Shown: positions 22,418-34,730 of the stretch, one piece after another
Layout: each line of letters begins with the position of its first letter
How positions within the stretch are numbered: the stretch's first letter is position 1
Assembly (NCBI GenBank): GCA_050084985.1
Contig: JBITNC010000001.1
Coordinates: 149,730,001-149,794,000, forward strand
Source: Nageia nagi
Taxonomy: Eukaryota > Pinophyta
DNA length: 64,000 bases
Direction: 5' to 3'
Translations under genes and position numbers: made by a program
The notes under the pieces: model-generated
Databases searched by the model: none
Told to the model about the DNA's origin: nothing
Seen by the model: only the letters and a program-made list of their open reading frames with translations

Positions 22418-23264
22418 CAAGATTAATTGTGAAAATATAATTGAATGATATAATGATAATTATTGTATTTCATCAATCTAACAACTCAAATTAATACTAA
22501 TAAACTGGTATTAAACTTCATTAATATTCATAGATCTTACTATAAGGTTTGTAAAATCTATTAACAATAAAGCAATCACATGCAAATATCATATTATTGA
22601 TAAATTATAAATGGAAATATCCATGCAATAGTAATATCAACATAATGGTAATAAAATGAAAGCCAAATCTCCTTTATTAATATAAGTTTTCAAATAAATA
22701 GAACTTGGTCACCAGTAAGAGAGAGTTAGAAAAATGCTTTCCTCCTCCTTTTATAAGAATTTGAAGGTAAATGGCCTTATCTTTCACCTACTTTAACTTC
22801 TTGAGACTCTTCAACTTCCTCCTACCCTAACTGAAAAGACTACTCTACTTATTTAAGCAATCTACTCTATTGAGTCAAGCAATTTACTAACTATGGCTTA
22901 CATCAATTTTTTTATTTTTTGAAATTAAAAATAAAAATTTCCCTATCCAAGGGGTGCCATATGTTTGTTATGAAGTCTTCAAGAGATAACTGAACTTTTC
23001 TATAGTGAATGATACTAATTTATCTATTTGCATCTTTAGGTCGTCAAAATCCATTGATGTTTCCTCCTCCAATATTTGAATTTCAACTATTAAATATCAT
23101 AATTAAAGTTAAAATATGATGAAGGTACAAGGTTATATGTAAGAAATTTTGAAAAAGTAAAATAAATAAAATAGTGGCAAAATGATTTCAAAATCTTGAT
23201 GATTATATCTCAAAATCGAGTAGAAGAAAAGGCAATATTTAAGAACTATGTTATAAAAAAATGG
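22418..23264. other. Unassigned AT-rich sequence
   Basis: It lies between the CACTA and foldback elements. No coding region, repeat pair or tRNA was recognised. The motif CCTCCTCCTTTTATAAGAA near 22,740 could be part of an old promoter or LTR; support is weak. Confidence 0.3.
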
Positions 23265-24215
23265 TGACATTTCTAATAAATATATTTTTATTAATTTATA
23301 CCATATTTTATCTCTAAATGATACAAAAAATTCATCATTAGATATATCTCATTGAGTACATGTGAAACAAGTGGTCACACAACCCCCTTTGGATCAAAAT
23401 GAAGCTCTCTAAGATGTGCATCTTGTTACATAAGAAGATGCATATCTTGTTATGTAACAAGATGTGCATTTTCTTATGTAACATGATGTACATCTTCTTA
23501 TATAACAAGATGCACATCTTGTTATGTAATACGATGCACATCTTGTTACATAAGAAGATGCACATCTTGTTACGTAAGAAGATGCACATCTTGGTACATA
23601 ACAAGACATGCATCTTGTTATGTAACAAGATGCACATCTTGTTATGTAAGAAGATGTACATCTTGTTATGTAAGAATATGTGCATCTTGTTACATAACAA
23701 TCTATATACATCTTCTTATGTAATAAGACATGCATCTTTTTACATAAGAAGACATGTATCTTCTTATATGAATATGCATATATTATTATGTAACAAGATG
23801 CACTTCTTGTTACGCAACAAGACGTGCATCTTGTTACATAAGAAGACACACATCTTGTTACATAACAAGATGTGCATCTTGTTACATAACAAAACGTACA
23901 TATTCTTATGTAAGAAGATGTACATCTTGTTACATAAGAAGATATACATCTTGTTACATAAGAAGATATTTCTTGTCATGTAACAAGATGCACATCTTCT
24001 TACGTAATAAGATGTGTGTCTTCTTACGTAACAAGATGTGCATCTTCTTACATAGCAATACAAACATATTAGAGAGATTGATTTTTATCCAAAGGAGATC
24101 ATGTGAACACTTATTTTGTATGGACTCGAAGAGACATATCCAATGCTAAAGTTTTTGGATCATTTAGAGATCATATTTAGTCAAAATTGCCATAAATATA
24201 TTTACTATAGATCTA
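23265..24215. mobile_element. Foldback-type element: long inverted repeats around a palindromic minisatellite
   Basis: The flank at about 23,265-23,415 and the reverse complement of about 24,060-24,215 align over roughly 150 bp. Shared landmarks include ATCTCTAAATGAT, GATAT.TCTC and CTTTGGAT.AAAAT followed by CTCTCTAA. The middle is a 24-bp minisatellite that is itself self-complementary, so the whole 0.95 kb can fold into one long hairpin. No transposase is present. The outer limits are approximate and no clear target duplication was found. Confidence 0.72.
23412..24058. repeat. 24-bp minisatellite made of two palindromes, about 27 copies
   Basis: The unit is close to AAGATGCACATCTTGTTATG followed by TAAC. 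AAGATGYRCATCTT (14 bp) and CTTGTTAYRTAACAAG (16 bp) are overlapping dyads, so each unit pairs with itself and with every neighbour. Because the period is a multiple of three, several frames stay open on both strands (8-residue repeats such as ILLHNKMH). These are by-products of the repeat and should not be called genes. Confidence 0.9.
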
Positions 24216-24879
24216 TAATTTAATTAATTCATTATTTTAAGTCTATATTTTATCTTATTATGTTTCTATAAATGCTTATCTCGACAAGTTGCTCATCTCC
24301 TTCTACAAGATATTCATCTTCTTCTACAAGACACTCATCTCCATAAGATTTTTGTGTCCTCTTACAATATGCTCCTTATTTATCTCCAGGATGCCTTTAT
24401 TTAGCGAATACAAATTGTGTTCTTATTTTACTTGATATGGTTCTAGTTCACTATCTCATTTGGTATATATATATATATACACTTGGGTACAATAGGCGAT
24501 TTACTCGGGAAGAATAATTATTTATAAAATCTAGGTGATATGGTAAAAAAATCAAGAGTATAATTGGCTAATTTATAAAAAAAATACTTTGAAGTTGTAA
24601 TATTTTGTCTAGCCAACCAAGAAAAAGAAATACACTTAAAAATATTAGCCTACTTGGGCCCAGGTTGGTGACCAAAATAATAGCAAATTAAAAAATTAAG
24701 AATCTTCAAAAATTGTTATTTTGTGATAAATCACCACTATTCATTTTTCTTATGAAAGTATCATACATTCATAACAAGATCTAATCTTGGAGGGTTTTAA
24801 GATCATTGGTCAATATTTGGGATTTAATTAAACTTTTTACATTATCCTTTAACTTTTCTTCTCCATTGTTTAAGATTTA
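24216..24879. other. Unassigned AT-rich sequence
   Basis: A small cluster of CATCTTCTTCTACAAGA-like repeats lies at 24,290-24,350. I saw no gene. The plus-strand frame at 24,806-25,003 is antisense to the coding remnant that follows and is probably a shadow. Confidence 0.35.
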
Positions 24880-25960
24880 CATATTTGCAGTAGCTAGAAT
24901 CGTATTTAATTTCTCATATATAACTCCATATTTTGAAATGATAGAACTATATTTCACCTCTGCAGTTGGTATCCATCCATGGAAGAAAAAGAATTTATCA
25001 TAAACTTTGAACTATTGTAAGGATTTATCAACTAATTACTTCCTTGCATCTCAAATAACTTTTACATTGGTTTCCTAGAGTTCCTTTGAAGTTGATATCT
25101 TTTTATCCATATCCTTCATTCCTTTCCTAATCATGAGAATCCAAGAGAAAATATCATATATAGTATCAAAAGTAATAAGAAATTGACTAATAAGGGATTG
25201 GGAATTTTTGGAGAAATATTATCCTTTGTAAGAATTCAATTTTACAATATTTTCATATGCATTCAAGACTTCCCAACCTTTCCCTTTTTCCTTTTCTTTC
25301 TTTAATTATTCTTCCAACTCTTTAGCTTTTTGCTTGTGTTTATTTACCAACTTTTTTGGGTGTTTCATAGATGATTTATCTATATATGTTGTACCATATT
25401 TATCTATTCATTTTATTTCTATTGTATTAGTGTGAACCTTCAATACCTTTGCATCCTTTGATCGTCTCAAGTTACTATATACTTTGCTTACAGAAATTTT
25501 TCCATCTTATTCAATATTGGTAAATATCTGAAGGAGTGTTGTTGACCTCACCTATGTAGATGTTTCATAATCATTATTTTTATATCTATCATCATCATTA
25601 CTCCCAATCAAATCTTGTAGGCTTTACAAGTATGCATTTAAGCCTACTCCTTTTAACCAAGTATCATCACTTATTTGTTGAGGAGCTTGTTCTTATTTTG
25701 TAGGGATGAGATATTTCTTCAAAAGCTTGATCATTCTCATCCTAATCATCATCATCAACTGATCCTTCTACTCCTATATTTTGACTCTATGTTTTTAGGA
25801 ATGTTTGAGATTATTCTCAAGGGATTTTGAACTTTTTGAGATGGATTCTTCTAGGATGATGTTGATTCTGAGATGGATGTTGAGTCTTTACCAACATCAT
25901 CCTCAAATTCATCATCATAAATATTCCTTTTTTGCACCACTTGACCTCAATTTACCATAT
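24880..25960 (-). pseudogene. Unrecognised minus-strand coding remnant
   Basis: Reading right to left, one frame holds for most of this stretch, broken mainly by single stop codons: NIYDDEFEDDVGKDSTSISE, then ISDDTWLKGVGLNAYL, LQDLIGSNDDDRYKNNDYE, KVYSNLRRSKDAKVLKVHTN, a Lys/Glu-rich helix KHPKKLVNKHKQKAKELEE, and ILMIRKGMKDMDKKISTSKE with FFFHGWIPTAEVKYSSIISK near the end. The long-range frame conservation indicates a real former protein of 350 residues or more with an acidic N-terminal part and a helical C-terminal part. I cannot name the family. It reads opposite to the LINE and is probably a separate insertion. Confidence 0.5.
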
Positions 25961-26099
25961 TTGTAGATTTTTGAATCTTATCCCTCGACCCTCTAGGGAA
26001 TAGATTGGATTGAGTAGCAACATGATGCAATAATTTGTACCACCTTTATTTTGAGGGTCCTTAGGATGAAACTTACCCAACTCTACAAGAGAGCCAATA

Positions 26100-29000
26100 A
26101 CACTATGAGAATGGTGGCTAAAGATTTAATTCATCTTAATGAGGCATGCCCAATGATCATTCCTCTTTAGTAATATGTGACTTCTATCAAACTTGAGCTA
26201 AGGAAAGTTGAATTATATGAAACTAAAGGTACTCATATCTGGGCCACGATTCATTAGCTCAAATATAGAGATAAGATATCTAAAGATTTATTTCAATATA
26301 TTATACCCTCATAAAAAAATTCTCAATTCAAAACCATTGGTGATTCAATCTTGAGATTTACAGAGCCTCGAGAGATTGCTAAAGTTTTTGTTAAACACTA
26401 TCAATATGTCTTTACTACATAAGAATTTTCTTTAGATAGACAAGCTACTCTTGTATATTGTTGGGGAGTGATGCTAGAAAAGCTTTTTACTTCTCAAAGG
26501 GAGGCTTATGGAAACCCTATTTCTCTTGAAGGCTTACTAGAATCCCTTTCTTACATGGATAATGAGAAAGCACCCAGCCTAGATGACTTTCACTATGAGT
26601 TTTATAAGGAGCTCTAGGATATATGGTTAGTACTGTTCTCTTGTGTGTCTACTAGGAGGCCCTAGCCTCAATATTTTTAGGGTATTTGATAAATACAGGA
26701 AACATCAAATTCATTCCTAAGCTCAAAGATCCTAATCTTATCACTAATTAGTGTTTGATCATTATGCTCAATGTGATATATAAAATTATTGTTAAAGCAC
26801 TAGTTTTATATCTTCAACCCTTGCTCCTATTTATTGTCATACCAAACAAAATAGGTTTCATTTGTAACAATTATATTATTTAAAATATAATTGTTGTTTG
26901 GGAAGGTATGGAATTGTCTATAACCTCTCAACAATAGTAACTTTTCATAAAGATCACCTTTGAAAAAGCCTATGATAGAATTGAATAGGATTTCATCCTG
27001 GCCATGCTCAAGCTCTTGGTTTTGGCCCAGGTTTTTAATGTTTGGTTCATATGCTCTTTATCCATGTCTTAGTGGTCATCATGTATGGCATACAAATTTA
27101 AACTATTGACCTTTTTAGGTCTTTAAGACATGGGTATTCACTAGCCCCTTCTTTGTATGTGCTTGTTGTTGAACTTTTTGACTATTTCCTAATCAACAAA
27201 GTTATCCTTTGAGGATAGTTTTAGAAATTTATCTTCCAAGAAACTATGGGAAATTTATAAACAATCACTTTGTTAATTATTCTTTTCTTACTCTTAAGGA
27301 AGATAGCTAATAGTCTCTTAGGCCCTTTCTTATTTGCACACTTTTTCAAATCTTTTAATTCTAGTATTCAATGGATAAAGACTTAATATTTGTATAAATA
27401 GTCTCCAAAGGAGATGTCAAACTATATTGATCAATTTAAATGGTAATGGATTCATCCCAAGGATATGTTTAAGCTTTTGGACATCTCTTTTGCTTTACAA
27501 AATACTCTCTCCCAATTGTGGGACTATGTAATACAAAGAGTTTATAAAAAGCTATCTTATTGGATTACCAAAAAACTCTCACTTGTTGGTAAACTTTAAA
27601 TTTTCTCAAAGGTTCTAGTCTCAATGTATGTTTATTCTTCTTCTTATTGGGTTCCCTCTTTTTCATGTTACAAAAAACTAGAAAATATTCTCAAAGACTT
27701 TCTTTGGGCCAAATCCAAGTAAATAAAAGGCTTTCATAGGGTATCCTAGGAGTTTTGTTTCCTCCATAAGGATTCTACAGGTTTAAGGCTTTTTGATTGC
27801 TAGCACCAGGGGCTAGCCTTGATAATTAAGTGAATTATTAGATCACTTAAAGGCTTTGAAGCATGGAAGGTGTTAATTAAACATTATATCTCCTAAGACC
27901 TACCTTATGGGAGGAAAACTTGGAAAGGCTTGGACTTACCTTCGATTATTATGGTCCCAATCCCTATCAAAATTATGGACTCCTTTTTTGTTAAAAGCAT
28001 ATGGAAGTATTGGAATGCAGTTAATTCATGGCTTCAGTGGAAAGGAAATGACCATCGTAAAGGAGCTTCTATAGATTTCCTTTGTATTTGGTGTTTCCCT
28101 TGGATTTAGTTTCAAAATAAACCTTTGGCAAAAATCTAGTAGATACGTCCTAAGAGGTTTTAAAAAAAGGAGTTTATTATATTTTTAAAATTTTTACTTT
28201 TCTTTCATAGATTGGATTCCTTGGGATGATTTCAAATGGATTCGTGTGTTGAAAACAAAAGATAAAATTACTTATGACATAGTGACTTTCTATACACTAT
28301 TTTCTCTTTTGTCCAAGCTCGAACATCAAGCTAACATCTTTGGTAGTCATAATGGAAATGGTTTAGAAATATTCATTTGATTAATTAGAGAGCTAAGCAT
28401 GGATATTATTATTTCTTGCCTAACTTGCCCATGGTTTGCAATTCAATGAGCGGTGGGACTTATTCTCTTCTAAGACAAAGTGGTGATCTTGGTTTAAGTT
28501 AGTTTGGGAAAAGTATATTAAGCCTAAGCATGATTTTTCATGATCTTCCCCTTGGCCATAGACTTAATAATTTGGGGGTTAGCAATCCCAATTTCCCCTT
28601 CTATAGGGAAGAATAATTGACCATGCATTTGTTCTAGAGTTGCAACAAAGATAAAAAGTCATGGGATTGGATGGAATCCTTTTTTAGGCTATTTTTGCAT
28701 CATTTGCTAACTTGGTTTCATAACCTCTTAGGAGATTATCTTGAGTTTTTCAACCTCTTTTAGAATTCTACTATATTTTTAGAATTAAGATTTTATTCCA
28801 TATTTGTACATCCAAAAAAAAGCCTATTTGTAGAGAAAATCCCTTTTGTAGATTTATCCCTTGTTGATAAGATTATTGTGTTTCATGATACTTAGTTACA
28901 AATCTCAGCTCAAGTTACCAAACTCAACTTGGAGGTCAGCAATTTACAAGAGCTTATCAAACATTGGGATAACACCTTTGCACTATTAGTATAATGTCAC

Positions 29001-29480
29001 TTGATTTAGAGAATTGGTACAGATTAAGGTTTAGAAAATGTCATTGCCCTCCTCCTTGGGGGTAGGATTGGATTCCAATTCGTGCAAGAATGTAGTCACT
29101 CTAAAACCATGATTTGTGGTTGCTAAACCCCAATTTCTCTCATCGCTCTGATGGATAGGGAGCTCACCTAAGCTCACTTTATCAAGTTAATGGTTGGGGA
29201 ACTCATACAAGATCTTAATGCCAGATTGATGGCATTGATTAAGGAGGAAATATTTGGATCTTTAAGTGCTTGTATTGATGAAGGTAGTGATGATGATACT
29301 ACAATGAGCAATGGATAGAATACAATTGATCAAGCTATAGTTAATGAAACCACTACCAGCCAACTTGGCCTATTTTGGCACGAGGTGTATGATAGCCTCT
29401 CAAACACTAGATGAGTTATGATTTCCAAGAATGTATCAAAGCATAATGATGAGGTACAAGATCCTCCTGAAGATAACTCT
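26100..29480 (+). pseudogene. L1-type LINE reverse transcriptase (ORF2 remnant)
   Basis: The endonuclease domain is not seen. From about 26,200: KVELYETKGTHIWATIH and YRDKISKDLFQYI (linker), MDNEKAPSLDDFHYEFYKE (26,554), FIPKLKDPNLIT (26,710), MLNVIYKIIVKAL, and FEKAYDRIE then DFILAMLKLL (26,958). The Asp expected before FEKAYD is Thr, and the FADD-type active site reads FVNY (near 27,268), so both catalytic Asp sites are lost. Then come DFLWAKSK, KGFHRVSWEF (27,690), GLALIIKWIIRSLKGFE (27,810) and KTWKGLDLPSIIMVPIPIKI (27,918), matching the plant L1 C-terminal part. Many stops are present. Confidence 0.78.
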
Positions 29481-29684
29481 CCCATATCTTAATGGCTTAA
29501 TTTGATATTTACTCATTTTTTATGGTAGTGGAGTATTAATGGACTTGTGATTCTCACCATTGGTTTTGTTATGATAGTATAATATGTTATTATTATTATT
29601 AATTATTTAGCAATTATTGTTCTTGTGTATGGGGTCTGACATGTTCGTTCACCTCCCTTTTGTATGATTAAGCCTTTATCAAAA

Positions 29685-30010
29685 AATTGGTAGCATCATA
29701 AATTTTAATTATTACATTTTCACACATTTTAAAACTTTAAAGTCTATCAGATTTTTAAAATGTTTATAATATATTATAGTGATTGTGAACTTAGATATAT
29801 ATTATATATATCATATTTCCTTTCCAAACTAAATCTCTCATCCTTAATAAAAATCTAACAATTTAATGTTTATACTATATTGATCATGATAAATCATACA
29901 AAGATCATAAATAATATTCAAAATATTCCTAAAAATATGCAAAAATAAAAAATGCAAATATAAATGTAAAATAAGATATCAACCCATTTTCTTATGATAC
30001 GAAAAATAGA
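29685..30010 (+). repeat. Dispersed repeat family A, copy 1, last segment
   Basis: It resumes after the LINE and matches copy 3 at 44,490-44,800: ATTATTACATTTTCACACAT, then CATACAAAGATCATA, ending near ATCAACCCATTTTCTTATGA. Confidence 0.78.
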
Positions 30011-30189
30011 TGACATGAGAAGAAAGTATATCCTTATGCAATTTGCAAAAGAATGAATGAATGAAAGATTTTAATAACATCTACGAGACCCAAACATGAT
30101 CTATGGAAACATCAAACATGGCTAAATTTGTGAATGTCAGTATATTTGAGAAGAATGTTCCTCCTCCTACTGATTTAGATTAGTAACTC

Positions 30190-31712
30190 ACCCAGGTTTT
30201 AGTTTACTCACTTCAAATAGCTCTATCATAGATCCTTTTTGAGTGTTTCCTTATATTTTCCATGAATGTCTAAGAAACTTAGGCACTTATAAATGAAATA
30301 TTCCTTTGTATCTATGGCCCCTGTATTGTATAGAGTACATATCTTTTCTTCCCATTATTGTTTAGGCATAGCCCATCTCCCAGTTTCACATTTGAGCCTA
30401 TGAGAGCTAGTCCTCATTTGAGCAATAAGAATTTTCTCCTGCCATTTTTTTTGGTAAGGGTAAAAAATATTTAAAATGGGTTTTCAAAAAATAGGGCCCC
30501 AAAACCTATATATACAAGATACTAGATATTCAATAGATTTGCATTTGAGACAAAAAGAAACAACACTAACTTTCCCTCATAGCTGAACTAAGAACTATGG
30601 GCTATAGGTTACCATCTTTCTTCATTGGTTCCTGGTCACACCACCCATGCACCGAATGAACAATTGAACTCCAGTAAACTTCAAAGTTTGATCCCTTATT
30701 GTTGAAGTAATCCCAAAGTAGTTCCATCTGCATATTTTTCAATCCTTTTGAGTTTGGAATCGAAATGGTTGTAGGGACTTCTTTCTGGTAAGAGCCCAAT
30801 GTCACCTTCCATCTATCCCCACCAAAACAGTTTCTTACCATTTGATCCCAGCACCTATATATCCCTTTTCCTTGTGATCATATGTTAGGTTAAACTTGGC
30901 AATGTAGTATTCTCTTTTCTTGCTTGCATTTTTCCACATTCCACTTCTAAGCTTTTCATTCATATATTGTTTTATATCTTTATTGAATTTTGGGCATTCA
31001 CTTATGTTGATTTCCCAGCATTTCATCCATTTATGATTTTGCTTCATCCATGTTCTCTTCCACATATGTAATTCTTCATCTCTAACTACTTTAGGCCATC
31101 TATTGTTTTTCATGTTTCTTATTTTTTAAAGTAACAAAATAGTTTGGTCATAGTAGTTGCTTCTAAAGGGAACATTCCAAATTTAGCTAGGATAATTTTA
31201 TAAGGAGTTGTGGCCTTAATTTTGAGAAAATTTATGATTAGATATTTTGAATCCTTTATATTTTCCTCCATTTTGAATTTGTCATGTCGCTTGCTCCCAC
31301 TTTACAGCCATACAACAAAATAGGTGTAACAAGTAGGCCAAATAAGACCTTTATGATCTTCGAATCCCACAATGCAACGATTAATAGTTGAGTGCTTAGG
31401 CTTAAAACATACTTTCCTTTTTTCTCTCTTTACCTTTTCTTGTACTCGTATGCTAATCCTGTGTTATAACATACTCCCAAACAACTTTGCAAGGAGAAGG
31501 TTGATCATTATAGTTCGATAATTTGAGGGATTATTCACATCTCCACTTTTAAATAAAGGAATTGTCAGGCTAGTTTTTCCATTCAACAGGAAAGCCAATT
31601 TGGATTACTTCATTAAAAATTTCTTTGTTTTTCAGTGTCAGAATATCTACCCCCCATTTTATATGTTTTACTTTGAGGTTATCTATGTCATGAGTTTTAC
31701 CATTATATAAGC
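30190..31712 (-). pseudogene. RTE-type LINE reverse transcriptase with internal deletion
   Basis: Reading right to left: HDIDNLKVKHIKWGVDI (31,690), EVIQIGFPVEW, then LTIPLFKSGDVNNPSNYRTI (31,563) and LLLAKLFGSM, the start of an RTE-type RT domain. The fingers and catalytic palm are missing: the sequence jumps straight to the thumb-side part FGLLVTPILLYGCKVG (about 31,340). Next come RWPKVVRDEELHMWKRTWMK (31,100), KFNKDIKQYMNEKLRSGMW (30,985), TLGSYQKEVPTTISIPNSKG (30,800) and a C-terminal zinc-knuckle-like stretch RWAMPKQ, CTLYNTG, EYFIYKC (about 30,360-30,270). No active RT can be encoded. Confidence 0.75.
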
Positions 31713-31723
31713 TTCTTCGTTGG

Positions 31724-32590
31724 AGACAATGAATGAAGAGAGAGCTACATTCAGATGTCAACCCCTAAAAGCAAGTGAAATCTGCATCAACACCTAATAG
31801 TTTAATAGCACATTAAATTTGGTGGGATAAGCTATCCTTCCTTCAGTAACCCACTAAAGCTTATATGCCATGTAAGACTTTTCCTTCTCAAATATATAGA
31901 TGAGAACTTTAAATTTCATTTGTATTAATTTGAGATTGTATAAAGTAAAATCTATAATAGTTATATAAGGTATACTTCTTCTTCATTATATAGTACAATA
32001 TATAAAGATTATATTTTAGTATAAGATATTGAATTTATATTATTTTAAAGTATATATAATTATTTATATTGTTCAGAATGAGATCTTTGTGCATGTTAAT
32101 ATTTATTTATATGTTGTATTTATATTTTATAATTATTTTATTAGAATTAAGGATTTTTATTATATATTATTAAAATAATAGATATATTATTTTAATATCA
32201 ATATTTCATATGTTTACTAATAATAGTTTAAAATATTTTTCAACATTTATTTTTCTTAGAGTTTATCTCAAATAAGGTTAGAAGAGGTAAACTATTTAGT
32301 TTGAAGTAAAGCAATCAATTTGAGATATTTCTAAAGCGAAAAATAAAATATTGAAAAGTTCTAATGGTGTGGTCTAATATATTAGTTATAGGTATGAATG
32401 AGTTGTAAACATCATTACAACTAAGTATATTTATTTGTAGTAATTTACTCATTGTAGATCTATTTATTATCACTATTTTATCATTTAATATTATTATTTC
32501 TAATATTTATTATTATATTTAATACATCATCAATTATATTCAATTTATTTTTAATAAAAGTATTCATATATTAACAAATGAAATACTCCA
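31724..32590 (+). repeat. Dispersed repeat family A, copy 4 (3' part)
   Basis: It begins GAGACAATGAATGAAGAGAG, matching copy 1 near 4012, and continues through the zone equivalent to 19,640-20,290 (TCATTTAATATTATT; TACATCATCAATTAT). The 5' part of family A is missing; the RTE element abuts it there. Confidence 0.72.
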
Positions 32591-32599
32591 CACATGGAC

Positions 32600-34330
32600 C
32601 ATAGATGATGGCAGTTAAGCAAAGGTGGGATCCTCTTGATGATATGGATGTAGGATGTGACACATACTTGGGGGAGAGGGATGAGCTACGAGGGAGTATT
32701 GAGATGGCAAAAAGACTTGCATTAGAATCAAAGAAGACACATGATCTAGGTAACGTGGGATGGACAACTACATTTTTTGAAATGGAGAATCAACTTTGAG
32801 GAATACTTGCTTTGATTACAATGAGTGGAAATGTTTATGATGTTTGTAATTCAAGATGTAGGATAGAGAACCTAGATTTTGTGGATTCGATCAAGGTGAT
32901 GGAGGTTACATGTATACAAGATAATAAATTTATATGTAAGGTATGACATCTCTTCCATGCAAATTCACTGGTGTTGTTGAGCCTATTGAGAGCTTCCAAG
33001 ATGGTGAATATATCTTATTGTATTGATCTTGCAACTCTCTAGGTTGATGAAAGTACTAAGGAAATTTTGATAAAGGTAGAATGGATGCACTTCTTGGAGT
33101 TGTTCCAAAATGTGGATGGAGATCTAACCCTCCATTTGGTGCTATCATGAAAAGAGGATAAAATGGAAGTTGATGGCCTTTTTTTCATAATTAATTCAAA
33201 GCTAGAAAATTGTTTGAAATAATCTCTCCCTTGTTATTGAGTTACAGGTGTTTAAAGGGAAGAATTAGAACTTACAAAATCTATAAGGTATAATCAATAA
33301 GGAATAGTTAGTAGCAAAGTGAAAGAACCTAGCCATAATTGTGATGCAATATATCACCTTGGATAATCAATCTCCTATTCTTCAAAGATTCCATCTAATG
33401 TTATTGAATTTATTTAGGAGAGTAAAGGAGGTGAACATCCCCTTTTATTTATTCCATTCCCTTCAAAAGTCAATTTTGGAGCTCGATGAGGGGAAATCGG
33501 TAGGACCATGCCACCAAGGATTATTATACGCACTATTCAACCATGAAGCTTCAATGAGATCCAAATTGATCCTTCTTTTAGGTTGGATTATGATGACTCA
33601 AATGATGAGTATAGGGAGGATGAAGAAGAGGATTTGAACATTGAATATGTTAAGGATTTCATAATCTCAATGGAGGATAACATCACTTAGGAAGAGGATT
33701 GATGCCTAAAAAAGAAGTTCCCTTAGTGAGAAAGAGTTCCATGCTCAGATCGTCTTGTTGAGCCCAAACTATTATTATAAATGAGGGTAAGAAGAAGGTG
33801 GAGAAGGAATTAGAGGACTCGAACCTAATTCCACCCCTAAGAAGAAACCACATTAGTTTAGGGAGAATATTTTGGATTGAAGGTTTCGAAGTTGGTTCTA
33901 GGTTCACTCCAATGAAGGAACCATATAAGGGAGCAAAGGAATGGACAAATTTTCTCTATGTATGGATCAAGGCAAAAAAAGCTTCTTTGTTCTCTGTTGA
34001 GCAAACACCACACAAGTTGGAGGATCATCTTACGATAGAAAAAGAGGTTTCCCATGGGAGACCAACTCAAAGAAGCACTAAGGGAAGGGAAAGACCATAT
34101 TTTAAGGTTTGGTTTTACATGCATGTAGTTTGTTTATTTTATTATAGTTGCAGACTTAAATAGACGTTCTTTTTTATGTATTCTTTGAATAGGGATAGTT
34201 GCACAACCCTATTAGCTCCATTTTGGATATGCTCTATTTTGTTTATGGGAACAATGAAAATATGTTGATGATGTAAAAGGTTATGGGTCCTACCAAAACC
34301 CTTATTTCTATTATTTATCAAAAAAATATT
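32600..34330 (+). pseudogene. LINE-like remnant with 3' end
   Basis: Open pieces include MMAVKQRWDPLDDMDVGCDT (32,605), FRLDYDDSNDEYREDEEEDL (about 33,580), KKVEKELEDSNLIPPLRRNH (33,792) and SVEQTPHKLEDHLTIEKEVS (about 33,990). The C-terminal half is one frame with few stops, acidic then basic. The right end, TGGGTCCTACC...TTATCAAAAAAA at 34,290-34,328, resembles the LINE 3' end at 29,640-29,684. I do not recognise an enzymatic domain; an ORF1-like protein is possible. Confidence 0.45.
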
Positions 34331-34730
34331 TAAATATGAAACTCATTTTGGGACTAAGGGAAGTTTGAAATTTATGGGAAAATAATTTCACCATTTGTAA
34401 ATATTCATAATTAGTTATAAATTAGGTAAAAGGCACATATTAATAAAACGAAGATAAAATCGAATTATATAAATAATTGTTTGATATTCTTCTTGTATAT
34501 TTTAAATAATTTGATATTGATAATATCCCTAAAATGAATGATAAGTATATAGATGTCATGGCTAGTTGATATAAAAATAAGAATGTGTTAATGTTTCACT
34601 TGTTCTATTGAAATAGGTAGAAAATGACTATTGCAAAAATGTAAGGATAGATTCTATTAGCAAAATAGAAAAATTATAAAAAATGCAAACATCCTAACAT
34701 TTTAAAATAGATTTGACACCAACATAAAAT
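34331..34730. other. Unassigned AT-rich sequence
   Basis: There is no coding frame or convincing repeat in these 400 bases between the LINE-like 3' end and family A copy 2. Confidence 0.4.

Larger units (their letters stand above)
20357..29684 (+). mobile_element. L1-type LINE region with nested insertions
   Basis: Everything between AAATTGATAACA (20,345-20,356) and AAATTGGTAGCA (about 29,685-29,696; 10 of 12 identical) is absent from family A copy 3, so it was inserted here. The right end reads CCTTTATCAAAA, a LINE-like 3' end shared with 34,326 and 44,410. The clear LINE part is the reverse transcriptase region at 26.2-28.4 kb. The pile also holds a CACTA element, a foldback element and an unidentified minus-strand coding remnant, so the 5' boundary of the LINE itself is only inferred. 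Confidence 0.55.

Noticed and set aside
23338-24063. Four overlapping open frames of 99-194 residues on both strands
   Set aside because: They exist because the 24-bp minisatellite has a period divisible by three and few stop triplets; the 8-residue repeat peptides have no independent support.
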